The notes below the pieces were generated by a model. That model saw only the letters and a program-made list of their open reading frames with translations. It did no database searches and was not told the origin of the DNA. A stretch of DNA of 64,000 nt from contig NZ_CP036262.1 in assembly GCF_007741495.1 (NCBI RefSeq), forward strand, positions 248,001 through 312,000, written 5' to 3'. Positions 1 to 9,160 of the stretch are shown here, in pieces. Position numbers and translations under genes: made by a program. Positions within the stretch are counted from its first letter, which is position 1. Every line of letters starts with the position of its first letter. The DNA is from Roseimaritima multifibrata. Lineage in GTDB: Bacteria > Planctomycetota > Planctomycetia > Pirellulales > Pirellulaceae.

Positions 1-936
1 ATCTACGTCGGTGTGACGGAACACGGCAACGTGGAAACCGAAAACGAAATCCATGAAATCAAGGGTTACGACTACAACACCGACTTCTGGTCGCACCACC
101 ATAACCCTCGCACCGTCGCCAATAACCCCGCTGGCGAAATCGCTTTAAGCATGGGGATCACGGGGCCTCACTACACGATCGGAGCTGCCTGTGCCGCCGG
201 AAATGCGGGCTTGGTGCAAGGGGCTCAAATGTTGATGCTGGACGAATGTGACGTCGCATTGGCCGGTGGGACCAGTGAAAGTATCCATACCTTTGGGATC
301 TTTGCCAGTTTTAAAAGCCAGGGGGCGCTGGCCACTCACGAGGATCCGACCAAAGCCTCACGGCCATTTGATACCAAACGAAACGGGATCGTGGTCGCGG
401 AAGGTGGCTGCCTGTATGTCCTGGAACGGCTGAGCGATGCAAAAAAACGAGGCGCCGAGATCTACGGCGAACTGGTGGGGCACGCCATCAATACCGACGC
501 GACCGATTTCGTGTTGCCCAATCCGGAACGGCAGGCCCAGTGCATCCGCTTAGCGCTCAAGCGAGCGGGGCTGCAGCCCGAGCAGATGGACATCGTCAGC
601 ACCCACGCTACGGGAACCAGTAGCGGTGATGCACAGGAATGTCTGGCGCTCCGCGAAGTCTTTGGCGAGTGTAAAACCGTCCGTTTTAACAACACCAAAA
701 GCTACATCGGGCATGCGATGGGGGCTGCGGGGGCTTTGGAACTGGCGGGCAACCTGCCTGCGTTCCGTGATAATGTTTGTCATCCCACAATCAATGTGGA
801 TGAGCTAGATCCCAAGTGTGCGTTGCCGGGGTTGGTTCTGAATGAATCGCAGTCGGTTCCGCAAGTCAAATACATTTTAAATAACTCGTTCGGGATGCTG
901 GGGATCAATTCGGTCGTTATCATCCGTCGCTTTTAG
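1..936 (+). CDS. beta-ketoacyl-ACP synthase (FabF-like), 5' end outside window
   Basis: C-terminal 311 residues of a condensing enzyme; the reading frame is open through base 1, so the start lies to the left. The three catalytic residues of the family are visible: Cys at fragment residue 64 in IGAACAAGNAG, His 202 in STHATGTSSGD and His 238 in TKSYIGHAMGAAGA. The family extends acyl-ACP chains by decarboxylative Claisen condensation in the cytoplasm. It is followed 33 bp later by an acyl carrier protein and then an FAD-dependent desaturase-like protein, so I infer a dedicated lipid or polyene pathway rather than housekeeping fatty acid synthesis; that role is not proven by the sequence. A housekeeping FabF remains possible, although no fabD, fabG or fabH lies nearby. 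Confidence 0.9.
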   Translation: MYVGVTEHGNVETENEIHEIKGYDYNTDFWSHHHNPRTVANNPAGEIALSMGITGPHYTIGAACAAGNAGLVQGAQMLMLDECDVALAGGTSESIHTFGIFASFKSQGALATHEDPTKASRPFDTKRNGIVVAEGGCLYVLERLSDAKKRGAEIYGELVGHAINTDATDFVLPNPERQAQCIRLALKRAGLQPEQMDIVSTHATGTSSGDAQECLALREVFGECKTVRFNNTKSYIGHAMGAAGALELAGNLPAFRDNVCHPTINVDELDPKCALPGLVLNESQSVPQVKYILNNSFGMLGINSVVIIRRF

Positions 937-969
937 TCATCTGTAAGAATCAGAAAGTCATTAACTGCC

Positions 970-1230
970 ATGACCAACGAAGAAATTCGCGAAGAGATCA
1001 TCGATATCCTCGAAGACATCGCTCCTGATGAAGAAATGGACGATCTGGATGATGAAAAGTCTTTTCGTGATCAACTGGAATTAGATAGCATGGACTTCTT
1101 GGACATCGTGATGGAGCTGCGCAAGCGGCATCGCGTCCAGATTCCTGAAGAAGATTATTCGCACCTGGCTAGCATGGCCACCACGGTTGCCTATCTTGAG
1201 CCCAAGATGCGCGATATCGCCAAGAACTGA
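970..1230 (+). CDS. acyl carrier protein
   Basis: An 86-residue acidic protein with the phosphopantetheine attachment motif LELDSMDFLDIV; Ser 40 in the DSM triad is the expected attachment site. The length is slightly above the usual 75-80 residues because of a longer acidic N-terminal helix region (residues 15-30, rich in Asp and Glu). It carries acyl intermediates as thioesters in the cytoplasm. It lies between a ketosynthase and a desaturase-like oxidoreductase with short gaps (33 bp and 17 bp), indicating one transcript and a dedicated carrier for that pathway. The motif variant (DSM, followed by Asp, rather than DSL) suggests a specialised ACP instead of the housekeeping AcpP. Confidence 0.9.
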   Translation: MTNEEIREEIIDILEDIAPDEEMDDLDDEKSFRDQLELDSMDFLDIVMELRKRHRVQIPEEDYSHLASMATTVAYLEPKMRDIAKN

Positions 1231-1247
1231 TTTTTCTGGAGCCGACG

Positions 1248-2642
1248 TTGTACGACACGATCATCATTGGTGCCGGGATGAGTGGCTTGGCCGCTGGAAT
1301 TCGGCTGGCCCATTTCGATCAGCGTGTCTGTGTCTTGGAACGTCACTACACAATCGGTGGCCTGAATTCGTTCTATCGCTTGAATGGCCGCGACTACGAT
1401 GTCGGCCTTCACGCGATGACCAATTTCACTCCGAAAGGAATGAAAAAGGGACCGTTGGCAAGGCTCCTGCGACAGCTTCGCATTCGCTGGGATGATTTTC
1501 AGCTGGCGGAACAGTTAGGGTCCGAGATCCGCTTTCCGCAGGTTTCTTTGCAGTTCGGCAACGATGCGGAACTGCTTCGAGCCGAGATCGCTGAACACTT
1601 TCCGATGCATGTCGATGGCTACGACAAACTGGTTTCGCAGCTGCTGGATTATGACGATCTGGATGGTGACGATCCCAACTTCATGCGTTCAGCAAGAGAG
1701 GTCCTAGCAGAGTGTATCTCCGAACCGTTATTGGTTGAAATGTTGTTGTGTCCACTGATGTGGTATGGCAACGCGCGGGAAAACGATATGGATTTCGGAC
1801 AATTCTGTATCATGTTTCGCGCCTGTTATCTGGAAGGATTTGCACGTCCTTTCAAAGGGGTGCGATTGATCCTGAAGAATTTGGTCCGCAAGTTTCGTGG
1901 TTTAGGCGGCGAGCTGAAACTGCGTAGTGGGGTCGCGAGAATCAAGACCGAGAACGGTCGCGCGGTCGGCGTTGTACTAGACGACGGTACCGAATTGGAA
2001 GGTCGCCGGATCCTTTCGTCCGCAGGGGCCGTTGAAACGATGCGGATGTGTGACGACATCACCGAGGTGGAAGTCGCCAAGGCTGGGCAGCTTTCTTTCA
2101 TCGAATCGATCTCGGTGCTCGATAAGCAGCCGCACGAAATCGGTTTTGACAAAACGATCCTGTTTTATAACGACAGCGAACACTTTCACTGGGAACGGCC
2201 TGACGATTCGCTTTGCGATGTGCGAACCGGTGTCGTCTGCTCACCCAATAATTACAGCTATTCGCCGGATGAAGGGAATCTGCCAGACGGAATTGTGCGG
2301 ATCACGACGCTGGCCAATCATGATCGTTGGTGTGCCCTTAGCGATTTGCAGTATCGAGCCGAAAAAGTGGCTCAGCATGATGCGGCCGTTCGCTCGGCGG
2401 TTCGGTACATGCCCGACTTCCGTCGCCACGTGATCGATAGCGATGTCTTTACGCCAAAAACCATTCGGCGTTTTACGTGGCACGACAACGGGGCCGTCTA
2501 CGGAGCTCCCGAAAAGCAGTGGGATGGGACGACCCATTTGGAAAACGTTTATCTGTGTGGAACCGATCAAGGTTTCGTAGGGATTGTGGGCGCAATCGTT
2601 TCGGGGATTGGAATCGCGAATCGGTATTGTCTGCAGCCCTGA
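1248..2642 (+). CDS. phytoene desaturase-like FAD-dependent oxidoreductase
   Basis: A 464-residue CrtI-family flavoprotein. The N-terminus carries the dinucleotide-binding fold IIIGAGMSGLAAGI (residues 5-18) followed by VCVLERH, the acidic end of beta-2. The C-terminus has the matching FAD-contact segment LCGTDQGFVGIVGAIVSGIG (about 433-452). Translation begins at TTG 1248, eight bases after a TGGAG element and only 17 bp after the ACP stop; no ATG lies early enough to keep the Rossmann strand. The family performs desaturation, isomerisation or saturation of polyprenyl or acyl chains. No phytoene synthase is near, and the neighbours are a ketosynthase and ACP, so an acyl or polyene substrate is more plausible than phytoene. 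That substrate assignment is inference. Confidence 0.85.
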   Translation: MYDTIIIGAGMSGLAAGIRLAHFDQRVCVLERHYTIGGLNSFYRLNGRDYDVGLHAMTNFTPKGMKKGPLARLLRQLRIRWDDFQLAEQLGSEIRFPQVSLQFGNDAELLRAEIAEHFPMHVDGYDKLVSQLLDYDDLDGDDPNFMRSAREVLAECISEPLLVEMLLCPLMWYGNARENDMDFGQFCIMFRACYLEGFARPFKGVRLILKNLVRKFRGLGGELKLRSGVARIKTENGRAVGVVLDDGTELEGRRILSSAGAVETMRMCDDITEVEVAKAGQLSFIESISVLDKQPHEIGFDKTILFYNDSEHFHWERPDDSLCDVRTGVVCSPNNYSYSPDEGNLPDGIVRITTLANHDRWCALSDLQYRAEKVAQHDAAVRSAVRYMPDFRRHVIDSDVFTPKTIRRFTWHDNGAVYGAPEKQWDGTTHLENVYLCGTDQGFVGIVGAIVSGIGIANRYCLQP

Positions 2643-2862
2643 TTCTTCGGGGCAGACGCCGCACGGGATCGAGGTCGCTTCTGGAATGGCGCTTTGCCAA
2701 GTGTCTGCTAGACGATCGCAGGAATTTTCTGCCAGAGGGAACGCCTACTGCGACCGGTCTGCGTTCTAGCCCTCTGCGGGCAAAATGGCTAAACTGATGG
2801 ACGACAGCGCAGCTGTCCTAATCCTATTTTCGGCCATTTATCTTTCCGTTTGTTGAACCCCC

Positions 2863-3636
2863 ATGCCTTCCGTTCCCGCTGCCCAGAATGCTTCTGATGC
2901 TTCAGCCCCTCTGCGTTATAAGCGGGTGATTCTCAAGTTGAGCGGGGAGAGTTTGTCAGCGAGCGGCGATCGAGGAATTGGAGCGGTCGAAGTGGCCCAT
3001 ATCGCGGCTCAGATTCGCTCGGCGCTGGACAGTGGTTGTCAGATTGCGGTCGTCATTGGCGGTGGAAATATCCTGCGTGGGGCTCAGTTTTCAGGGCGAA
3101 ACAATAACGTCCAGGAAGCGACGGCTCACTACATGGGGATGTTGGCGACCACGATCAATGCGTTGGCGTTGCAGGACGCACTGGAAAGTGCAGGCTGTCA
3201 GACTCGGGTCATGTCGGCATTGGAGATGGATACGGTTTGCGAACGGTTCATTCGCCGGCGTGCGTTGCGGCATTTGGAAAAAGGGCGAGTCGTCGTTTTG
3301 GCGGCAGGCATTGGCAGCCCCTTTGTGACGACCGACACGGCAGCCGCACAGCGAGCTCTGGAGCTGAACGCGGATGTGGTCCTGAAAGCGACCCGCGTCG
3401 ATGGAGTTTACAGCGAAGACCCCGAAAAGAACCCGCATGCGGTGATGTACGAGTCGCTTAGCTATGCTGAGGTGATCGAAAAGAACCTTCGAGTCATGGA
3501 CGGGACCGCAATTGCACTTTGCCGGGAACACAGCACGCCGATTTTGGTGTTTAATTTCAATAAAGACGGCAATATCGTCAAAGCCGTCGCAGGGGAAAGC
3601 GTGGGAACCTGGATCGGTGAAAAACCGGTTGGGTAA
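2863..3636 (+). CDS. pyrH: UMP kinase
   Basis: A 257-residue amino-acid-kinase-fold protein, about 15 residues longer than typical because of an Ala/Ser-rich N-terminal extension before [13 protein letters not shown]. It converts UMP to UDP with ATP in pyrimidine nucleotide synthesis. Characteristic segments are [17 protein letters not shown], the phosphate-binding [14 protein letters not shown] region and [13 protein letters not shown]. No clear Shine-Dalgarno precedes ATG 2863. An internal start could remove the extension, but no ATG or GTG fits well. It is followed by frr 89 bp downstream, the widely conserved pyrH-frr order, which supports both assignments. Confidence 0.95.
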   Translation: MPSVPAAQNASDASAPLRYKRVILKLSGESLSASGDRGIGAVEVAHIAAQIRSALDSGCQIAVVIGGGNILRGAQFSGRNNNVQEATAHYMGMLATTINALALQDALESAGCQTRVMSALEMDTVCERFIRRRALRHLEKGRVVVLAAGIGSPFVTTDTAAAQRALELNADVVLKATRVDGVYSEDPEKNPHAVMYESLSYAEVIEKNLRVMDGTAIALCREHSTPILVFNFNKDGNIVKAVAGESVGTWIGEKPVG

Positions 3637-3725
3637 CCTCCCCTTCCCTGACGATTCTGATCACGTGCTGCCGTTTTAAGCGGATTCGTGATGGACTGAT
3701 TTCCTCTGTTTCAAGGATTGCAACG

Positions 3726-4292
3726 ATGCCGATGTCGACTGATGAAGTCTTGCTAGATGCTGAACAACGTATGGAAAAGGCGGTCAGCGTGCTGTCCCAT
3801 AATCTCACCGGAATTCGTACCGGACGAGCAAATCCAGGACTGGTCGATTCCATCCGCGTCGAAGCGTATGGGTCGCAGACCCCGCTAAAACAGTTGGCCT
3901 CGATCGGGACACCGGAACCGCAGCAGATTGTGATCCGTCCTTACGACACCAGCGTGATCAAAGAGATTGAAAAAGCGATTGTCGCTGGCGATTTGGGCCT
4001 GAATCCCCAAAATGATGGTCGTTTGATCCGCATCAATATTCCTCCTTTGTCGACCGAAGTTCGTAAGAAAATGGTCGCTCGGATCAAGGAATTGGCAGAA
4101 GACGCGAAGATCTCCATCCGGAATATTCGCCGCGATGCCAATAAAGCGGCCGATACGGCTGAAAAAGAAAAAGAGATCTCCGAGGACGATCGAGATAAAC
4201 TAAAGAACGACGTCCAAGAACTGACTAAAAAGTATGAAGCTCAGGCGACCGAAGCTGCGAAGGGACGCGAAGCCGAGGTTCTGGACGAATAG
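3726..4292 (+). CDS. frr: ribosome recycling factor
   Basis: A 188-residue protein of standard RRF length. It shows the family landmarks GIRTGRANPGLVDSI (residues 30-44), ASIGTPEPQQIVIRPYD and LPPLS-type IPPLSTEVRKKMV. With EF-G it splits post-termination ribosomes so subunits can be reused. The second half is a long charged helix (about residues 110-188), matching the three-helix-bundle stem. It sits directly after pyrH, as in most bacteria, and 30 bp before a zinc-ribbon membrane protein gene that is probably co-transcribed. Confidence 0.96.
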   Translation: MPMSTDEVLLDAEQRMEKAVSVLSHNLTGIRTGRANPGLVDSIRVEAYGSQTPLKQLASIGTPEPQQIVIRPYDTSVIKEIEKAIVAGDLGLNPQNDGRLIRINIPPLSTEVRKKMVARIKELAEDAKISIRNIRRDANKAADTAEKEKEISEDDRDKLKNDVQELTKKYEAQATEAAKGREAEVLDE

Positions 4293-4322
4293 GTTTCTCT
4301 CCTCGACTCGAATGGCTTTTCG

Positions 4323-5882
4323 TTGAACGCTCCGGATTCGATACGACTGAAATGTCCACAGTGCGATTCCCCGGTCCGCGTCCCAGCGTCGGCCGCCGGT
4401 CGTCGTGTTCGCTGCCCTAAGTGCAAGGCTCCGTTTAAAGTCCCCGGCGTGACGCCGGAGACTCCGGCTGACGACGATGATTGGCTGAATCTGGATCAGC
4501 CTCTGCCCGCGGCGGGGCCGCCGCAGCAAGAACCGGCTTCGGTGCCAAAACCGGTGGTGAAGGCTCCGCATGCGGCCAACGTTCCGCCTGCGGCTATTGT
4601 CCCGCCTGCGGCCACGGTTCCCGCAGTCCCTGCCTCTCCGCCCGCGGCGAAAACTCCGGCAACGCCTGCGGCGGACGATCTGTTTGCAGACGATTTTCCG
4701 CTTTCCGAACCGGCCAGCGATCTACCCGCCCCCGCTGCAAACGGATCGGGAGGTGCGTTTGACGATGGCGATTGGTCGGCGCTACAGGGCGCCATGCCCG
4801 AAGGGGCCGAGTTCGATCCGTTTGGCGCCAGTACCACGTCGAATGCCGATCCTTTGGCGGCCGAGATGTTGGGGGAGGACGATGTTGTCACCGATTTTCG
4901 TGTCACTTGTCCGATCTGTGCATCGATCACCTATGCCCGCCCCAACCAGGTAGGAAAACAGATCAAGTGCAGTGACTGTTATTCCAAATTTGTTGTCCCC
5001 CCGCCTCCGAAACCGAAGAAGGTCTACAAGCCGGATATCGAGAATGCGGAAGTCTTTCAGGTGTCCGATTCCGGGGCGTCTGGAAAGGACTACACCAGCC
5101 CGTTTCATAAATCGGCTCGTGAGCTTTTACAGGAAGCGGAAGATGCTGGGTTTGAAGAGGAAGAGAGCTATGAAAACCCCGATGTTAAGAATTGGTTTTT
5201 AAGTGTCTTCCGAATCTTTCTTGATGTTCAGGTCCCCGTGCATTGGATGTTTTTGTCCCTTGTTGGCACGATGATCGGTTTGATCGCGTGGGCATTTCGG
5301 GATGCGATGTTCTTATTGCCGATGTCGTTTGGTGTGTTGACGCTATTCTTTTGGGCGTTTGTTTGCGCATGCGGATTTTCGGTCATGGAATCGGTTTCCA
5401 ATAACGCAAAGAAGGTTGCCGCTTGGCCTTACATGGATCCGGCCGAGTGGTTTGGGCAGATGGTGACCGTCTGGGCAGCCGCTGGCATGTGTATCGGCCC
5501 CGTTCTCATACTTTCGATCCTGACGATTGGGCTGCATCCGTTGACCGTGTTGTTTGGGATGTTTGCGTTGTTTATTTTCTTCCCATTCGTCCTGATGTCG
5601 ATGCTCGATTCGGAAAGCATTTTCATTCCCTTCTCGTTGGAAGTGACCAAGTCGGTGACGCGGTGCCAGGAACAGTGGGGAGTCCTTTACCTGACGTCCG
5701 GTTTGCTGTTCACCGGCCTCTTTTTCATGTATTTGGTTTGCTTCTTTCTGCCCGGTTGGATGGCAGTTGGTCTGGTTAATTTTATCACGGTCGGCGGTCT
5801 ATTCGCCTATTTCGCAATGTTGGGACGCTTGGCCTACGCAATCGGTTACGTAGTCCCCTCCCACGAAAAATCGCCGCAGTAA
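4323..5882 (+). CDS. double zinc-ribbon multi-pass membrane protein
   Basis: A 519-residue protein of unknown role, starting at TTG 4323. The N-terminus is a zinc ribbon of the MJ0042 finger type (Cys 11, 14, 31 and 34 in CPQC and CPKC). A Pro/Ala-rich low-complexity linker (about 50-140) follows. A second four-Cys ribbon has Cys 196, 199, 216 and 219 (CPIC and CSDC), followed by a PPPPKPKK stretch. The C-terminal half has about six hydrophobic segments (roughly 307-325, 328-350, 380-402, 406-427, 453-476 and 479-505). The layout implies a cytoplasmic metal-binding head on an inner-membrane domain. Such proteins are common in planctomycetes without known function. It follows frr by 30 bp. Confidence 0.85.
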   Translation: MNAPDSIRLKCPQCDSPVRVPASAAGRRVRCPKCKAPFKVPGVTPETPADDDDWLNLDQPLPAAGPPQQEPASVPKPVVKAPHAANVPPAAIVPPAATVPAVPASPPAAKTPATPAADDLFADDFPLSEPASDLPAPAANGSGGAFDDGDWSALQGAMPEGAEFDPFGASTTSNADPLAAEMLGEDDVVTDFRVTCPICASITYARPNQVGKQIKCSDCYSKFVVPPPPKPKKVYKPDIENAEVFQVSDSGASGKDYTSPFHKSARELLQEAEDAGFEEEESYENPDVKNWFLSVFRIFLDVQVPVHWMFLSLVGTMIGLIAWAFRDAMFLLPMSFGVLTLFFWAFVCACGFSVMESVSNNAKKVAAWPYMDPAEWFGQMVTVWAAAGMCIGPVLILSILTIGLHPLTVLFGMFALFIFFPFVLMSMLDSESIFIPFSLEVTKSVTRCQEQWGVLYLTSGLLFTGLFFMYLVCFFLPGWMAVGLVNFITVGGLFAYFAMLGRLAYAIGYVVPSHEKSPQ

Positions 5883-5922
5883 AAACTCCGTGTCTCCGTG
5901 TCTCCAAACTCCCCAGCTCACA

Positions 5923-7329
5923 ATGTTGCTACGTCTATTAATCGTTCCCCTGTTAATGGGGCCACTGTCGATTCTCTCCGCTCAATCGCCCAATGTGCTT
6001 TTGATCTGCGTCGATGATTTGCGACCCGAGTTGAATTGCTATGGGAAGGACTACATTCAATCGCCCAACATCGATGCACTGGCCCGTCGGGGGCGGCGGT
6101 TTGAAAGGCACTTTGTGCAGGCACCGACTTGCGGCGCCTCTCGCTATGCCATGTTGACCGGTACATACGGACCAAGCGGAAATCATGCGTTGTTTGCTCG
6201 CGCTGACGAAATGGGTAAACCTTCCGCCAGCGTTCCTCCCAGCATGCCAGCCTGGTTTCGGCAGCATGGTTACACCACGGTATCGGTCGGTAAAGTGTCC
6301 CATCATCCCGGTGGCCGCGGAGGTCCTGACTGGGATGATGAGGCGTTGCTGGAGATGCCACTTAGCTGGGACCGTCATCTGTTGCCTGCAGGCCCTTGGA
6401 AGCACCCTCGCGGGGCGATGCACGGTCTAGCGAATGGGCAGATACGTGAGGATGCCAGCAAGATGGATTTGTTCGAATCGGAGGAGGGTGACGATACCAT
6501 TTATCCAGATGGTTTGATTGTTGAATCGGCGCTGCAGGAAATGAAGGATCTTGCCGGTACGGGGAAGCCTTTCTTTTTGGCGTGCGGTTTGATCCGCCCT
6601 CACCTGCCGTTTGGGGCTCCTGCAAAATACATGGAGCCCTACAAGGAGGCTTCGTTGCCGCAGATCGCCCATCCCGAAAAACCAAGCGGTCGCACGACTT
6701 GGCATCGCTCGGGTGAGTTCATGAAATACAACCGCTGGGGCAAAGACCCGAACAAAGATGCAGCGTTTGCGATTGAAGTTCGAAAGCATTACGCCGCTTG
6801 CGTTACCTACGCCGATGCACAGGTCGGGCGACTGCTTCAGCAGTTAGAAGATCTGAAGATGGCCGATAACACGGTCGTCGTGTTATGGGGAGACCATGGG
6901 TGGCATCTCGGTGAGCACGCTATCTGGGGAAAGCATGCTCTTTTCGAAGAGTCGTTGCATTCGCCATTGATTATTTCCGTTCCCGGAATGGATCAGCCTG
7001 GTGTTTCCAGTAGCGCAATTGTCGAAACAATCGATCTGTTTCCCACGCTATGCGAGCTGGCCGAATTGCCGCAGCCAAAAGCTTTGGATGGTGTTTCCCT
7101 GAATCCGATTTTAAAGACCCCGGAAGAAGCGGGGCATGATGCCGCGGCCTATGCAAAAGCAACGACTTTGAGAACCAATGATTATCGATTGGTGTTGCAC
7201 CCAGGTGGTTACGCGGAACTGTACGACCATCGTACAGCGGCAGGCGAAACCAAGAACATAGCCGCCGAACATCCCGGCGTTGTTAAGCAACTAAGCGAGC
7301 GGTTGAACCGTCGGTTGCAAGGTCGATAG
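5923..7329 (+). CDS. secreted sulfatase, iduronate-2-sulfatase-like
   Basis: A 468-residue type I sulfatase. I chose ATG 5923 over the in-frame GTG 5890 because it directly begins the signal peptide ([19 protein letters not shown]). The mature protein begins near [16 protein letters not shown], whose Asp pair binds the active-site calcium. The formylglycine motif is [11 protein letters not shown] at Cys 70, of the C-x-A-x-R form rather than the commoner C-x-P-x-R. Later metal and sulfate contacts are [11 protein letters not shown] and [14 protein letters not shown]. It would hydrolyse sulfate esters from polysaccharides in the periplasm. Activity needs a formylglycine-generating enzyme, which is not in this window. 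The DDLRPEL form and length resemble planctomycete iduronate-2-sulfatase-like enzymes; the exact substrate cannot be read. Confidence 0.92.
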   Translation: MLLRLLIVPLLMGPLSILSAQSPNVLLICVDDLRPELNCYGKDYIQSPNIDALARRGRRFERHFVQAPTCGASRYAMLTGTYGPSGNHALFARADEMGKPSASVPPSMPAWFRQHGYTTVSVGKVSHHPGGRGGPDWDDEALLEMPLSWDRHLLPAGPWKHPRGAMHGLANGQIREDASKMDLFESEEGDDTIYPDGLIVESALQEMKDLAGTGKPFFLACGLIRPHLPFGAPAKYMEPYKEASLPQIAHPEKPSGRTTWHRSGEFMKYNRWGKDPNKDAAFAIEVRKHYAACVTYADAQVGRLLQQLEDLKMADNTVVVLWGDHGWHLGEHAIWGKHALFEESLHSPLIISVPGMDQPGVSSSAIVETIDLFPTLCELAELPQPKALDGVSLNPILKTPEEAGHDAAAYAKATTLRTNDYRLVLHPGGYAELYDHRTAAGETKNIAAEHPGVVKQLSERLNRRLQGR

Positions 7330-7351
7330 GTGGGCTGTCGAAAGCTTCGTT

Positions 7352-7576
7352 TTAGTCAACCAAGACGGAGTTGACGACGCGAAGGCCGTCGGCAACGTTG
7401 CGGATCGTTTCCTGAGCCACTTGCTTGTGATAGAAGCAGCAGACCCGGCCGCTGATCAAGAGAGACTCTTGGTCGCATTCGATTCGGAGGTCTCGTAGTT
7501 CGTTGATCGGACTGTTGTCCAACAAAGCTTGGGCTTCGGATTCGGTGTCAACGTGCCGCGCAATAACGTCTACCAT
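7352..7576 (-). CDS. small BON-like domain protein
   Basis: A 74-residue protein with no signal peptide. Its beta-rich pattern, LRIECDQESLLISGRVCCF followed by a helix and LRVVNSVLVD, matches a BON-type fold, in which a short strand pair with a central Gly is followed by a helix and a final V-x-N-x-V-like strand. BON domains often bind phospholipid or other envelope components. A GGAG element lies nine bases before ATG 7576. It converges with the sulfatase gene, 22 bp away. No partner is obvious; I am fairly sure of the gene and moderately sure of the fold. Confidence 0.7.
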   Translation of the reverse strand: MVDVIARHVDTESEAQALLDNSPINELRDLRIECDQESLLISGRVCCFYHKQVAQETIRNVADGLRVVNSVLVD

Positions 7577-7676
7577 GGTTCACTCCATTGTTCACAGACG
7601 ACTGTGCTGAAAAATTGTTAGCCCATAGCGTAGGATCCGACCTAATAGCTGTCAAACAGATTATTAATGCTAGCAA

Positions 7677-9020
7677 TTACGGCTCTATTTGCATGATCGG
7701 TTCGCCGCCTGGGCCTTCCATTAGCTCGTTTTCGTACAGCTCGTTTTCATACATTTCGGTTTCGGAGCCGCCCGGTTCCATTTCCATTCCCGATCCCATC
7801 ATGCCACCGCGTGCGTTGCCCGCACGGCCGCCGAGCTGGGCGACTTTCATGATTAACGGGGGAAGGATTTCATCCAGGCTGATGTTAAATTCTTCGCGGG
7901 AATTTGCGGATTCTAGGGGAGCGACATAAGAGTCAACTACTTCTTGCATCTGAGTCGAGTAAGCCCGCAGTGGTTCTAGGCTTGCGGGCATGTTCGCGAT
8001 TCTTTCTTGGTTGGTTTTAATGGACCGATTGATGCTGGCGAATGCCGAATCGGCGATCCACTGCCCTTCCACACGTGACCATTTTTCGGGACGGGACCTT
8101 GGTGTTTGACGTCCTCTTTGAGGAGTGCCTTGGGGAGCCGCTACGGAGACCGTTCCATGCGTATCGTCCTTGATGTCGACCGAGATACGCGGCGGTTGCG
8201 GAACGTTCGCCAAATTCATCAGGTGATAGACATAGCTGGCGGTATCGCTGTCACGCTGATCGATCCACTCGTCCAGGTTGCCCTCTTTGAGGCGATCGAG
8301 CGAGGCGGCTTCGGGTTTCACCAGTTGTTGAACCAGTCCGACGCCTGAGCGATAGTAGTGGCGTGCATTTTCGCCGAGGATCGGGGTGAGCATCATGACT
8401 TGCGGATGTTCGAAAATCCAATCTTCGCGACTTGCCAGCAGGCGAGTGGTTCGATCTAAGTTTTCGATCAAGCCATTCCATAATGCTGGATCAACTTTTT
8501 TGGCGAATTCGACCACCAACGCCTCGATTTCCGCTTTCTGTTTTGCGGGCATCGTGTCCCAGTAGACTCGCACGTGCCCGGATCGCCACTGCGACGCGAT
8601 GTGTTCTGCGGTGATTTGCAGCGAGGCATTTTCATCCAGCGTTTGGTAGCTGGGGGCCGTTTCGGGAGCTGGAGCCATTTCCGCTGGCCCGGGTGCCCTA
8701 GCCTCTTCGGTTTCGGCTTGGATTTGCTCTTTGAATTTTTCTAGGTGGGCCGCACGTTCCTCGGCTAGGTCGATCGCTCGCAGCCGGCTTTCCGCTCGCA
8801 GGTTTTTCAGTTCGATCGACCGGCGTTGCCCGCCCGGGAGCGCGAAAACCGCCTTCCCTTCCCACATTCCCATGAACTCAGCGGTCATGGTGTGTTGGCC
8901 GGATACGTCGGTCCATTCGTCTGCCGTGCCGATCTGTGGTGTCCCGGCCAGGGCACTGATTCCGCACCCGACGACAAGTAATAGATGACCAAACGAACGC
9001 ATTCCAGGAACTCCAGACAA
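7677..9020 (-). CDS. secreted SHD1-domain protein of unknown function
   Basis: A 447-residue exported protein. The N-terminus (MRSFGHLLLVVGCGISALAG, from the second Met at residue 7) is a signal peptide ending near TADEW. Residues about 35-80, WTDVSGQHTMTAEFMGMW, VFALPGGQRRSIELKNL, match the SLA1 homology domain 1 found in many planctomycete exported proteins. A Glu/Ala/Pro-rich linker (about 95-125) precedes a helical C-terminal region of no recognised family that ends in an acidic Glu/Met/Gly/Tyr-rich tail (EMEPGGSETEMYENELYENE). The start could be Met 1 or Met 7. It is divergent from the PSCyt/PSD1 gene at 9161. The function is unknown. Confidence 0.8.
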   Translation of the reverse strand: MSGVPGMRSFGHLLLVVGCGISALAGTPQIGTADEWTDVSGQHTMTAEFMGMWEGKAVFALPGGQRRSIELKNLRAESRLRAIDLAEERAAHLEKFKEQIQAETEEARAPGPAEMAPAPETAPSYQTLDENASLQITAEHIASQWRSGHVRVYWDTMPAKQKAEIEALVVEFAKKVDPALWNGLIENLDRTTRLLASREDWIFEHPQVMMLTPILGENARHYYRSGVGLVQQLVKPEAASLDRLKEGNLDEWIDQRDSDTASYVYHLMNLANVPQPPRISVDIKDDTHGTVSVAAPQGTPQRGRQTPRSRPEKWSRVEGQWIADSAFASINRSIKTNQERIANMPASLEPLRAYSTQMQEVVDSYVAPLESANSREEFNISLDEILPPLIMKVAQLGGRAGNARGGMMGSGMEMEPGGSETEMYENELYENELMEGPGGEPIMQIEP

Positions 9021-9160
9021 CGGGGAAACAGCTCTTCTCAGCCTCTAAAATAACCTATCAACGGTTCACATTCTTCTGAAGATCGTAAAAATCAACGAAC
9101 GAGGCATATTCTTTACGATAAACTTAAAGGCCCTTCTTTTTCCCACCTGTCGAGAATCCG

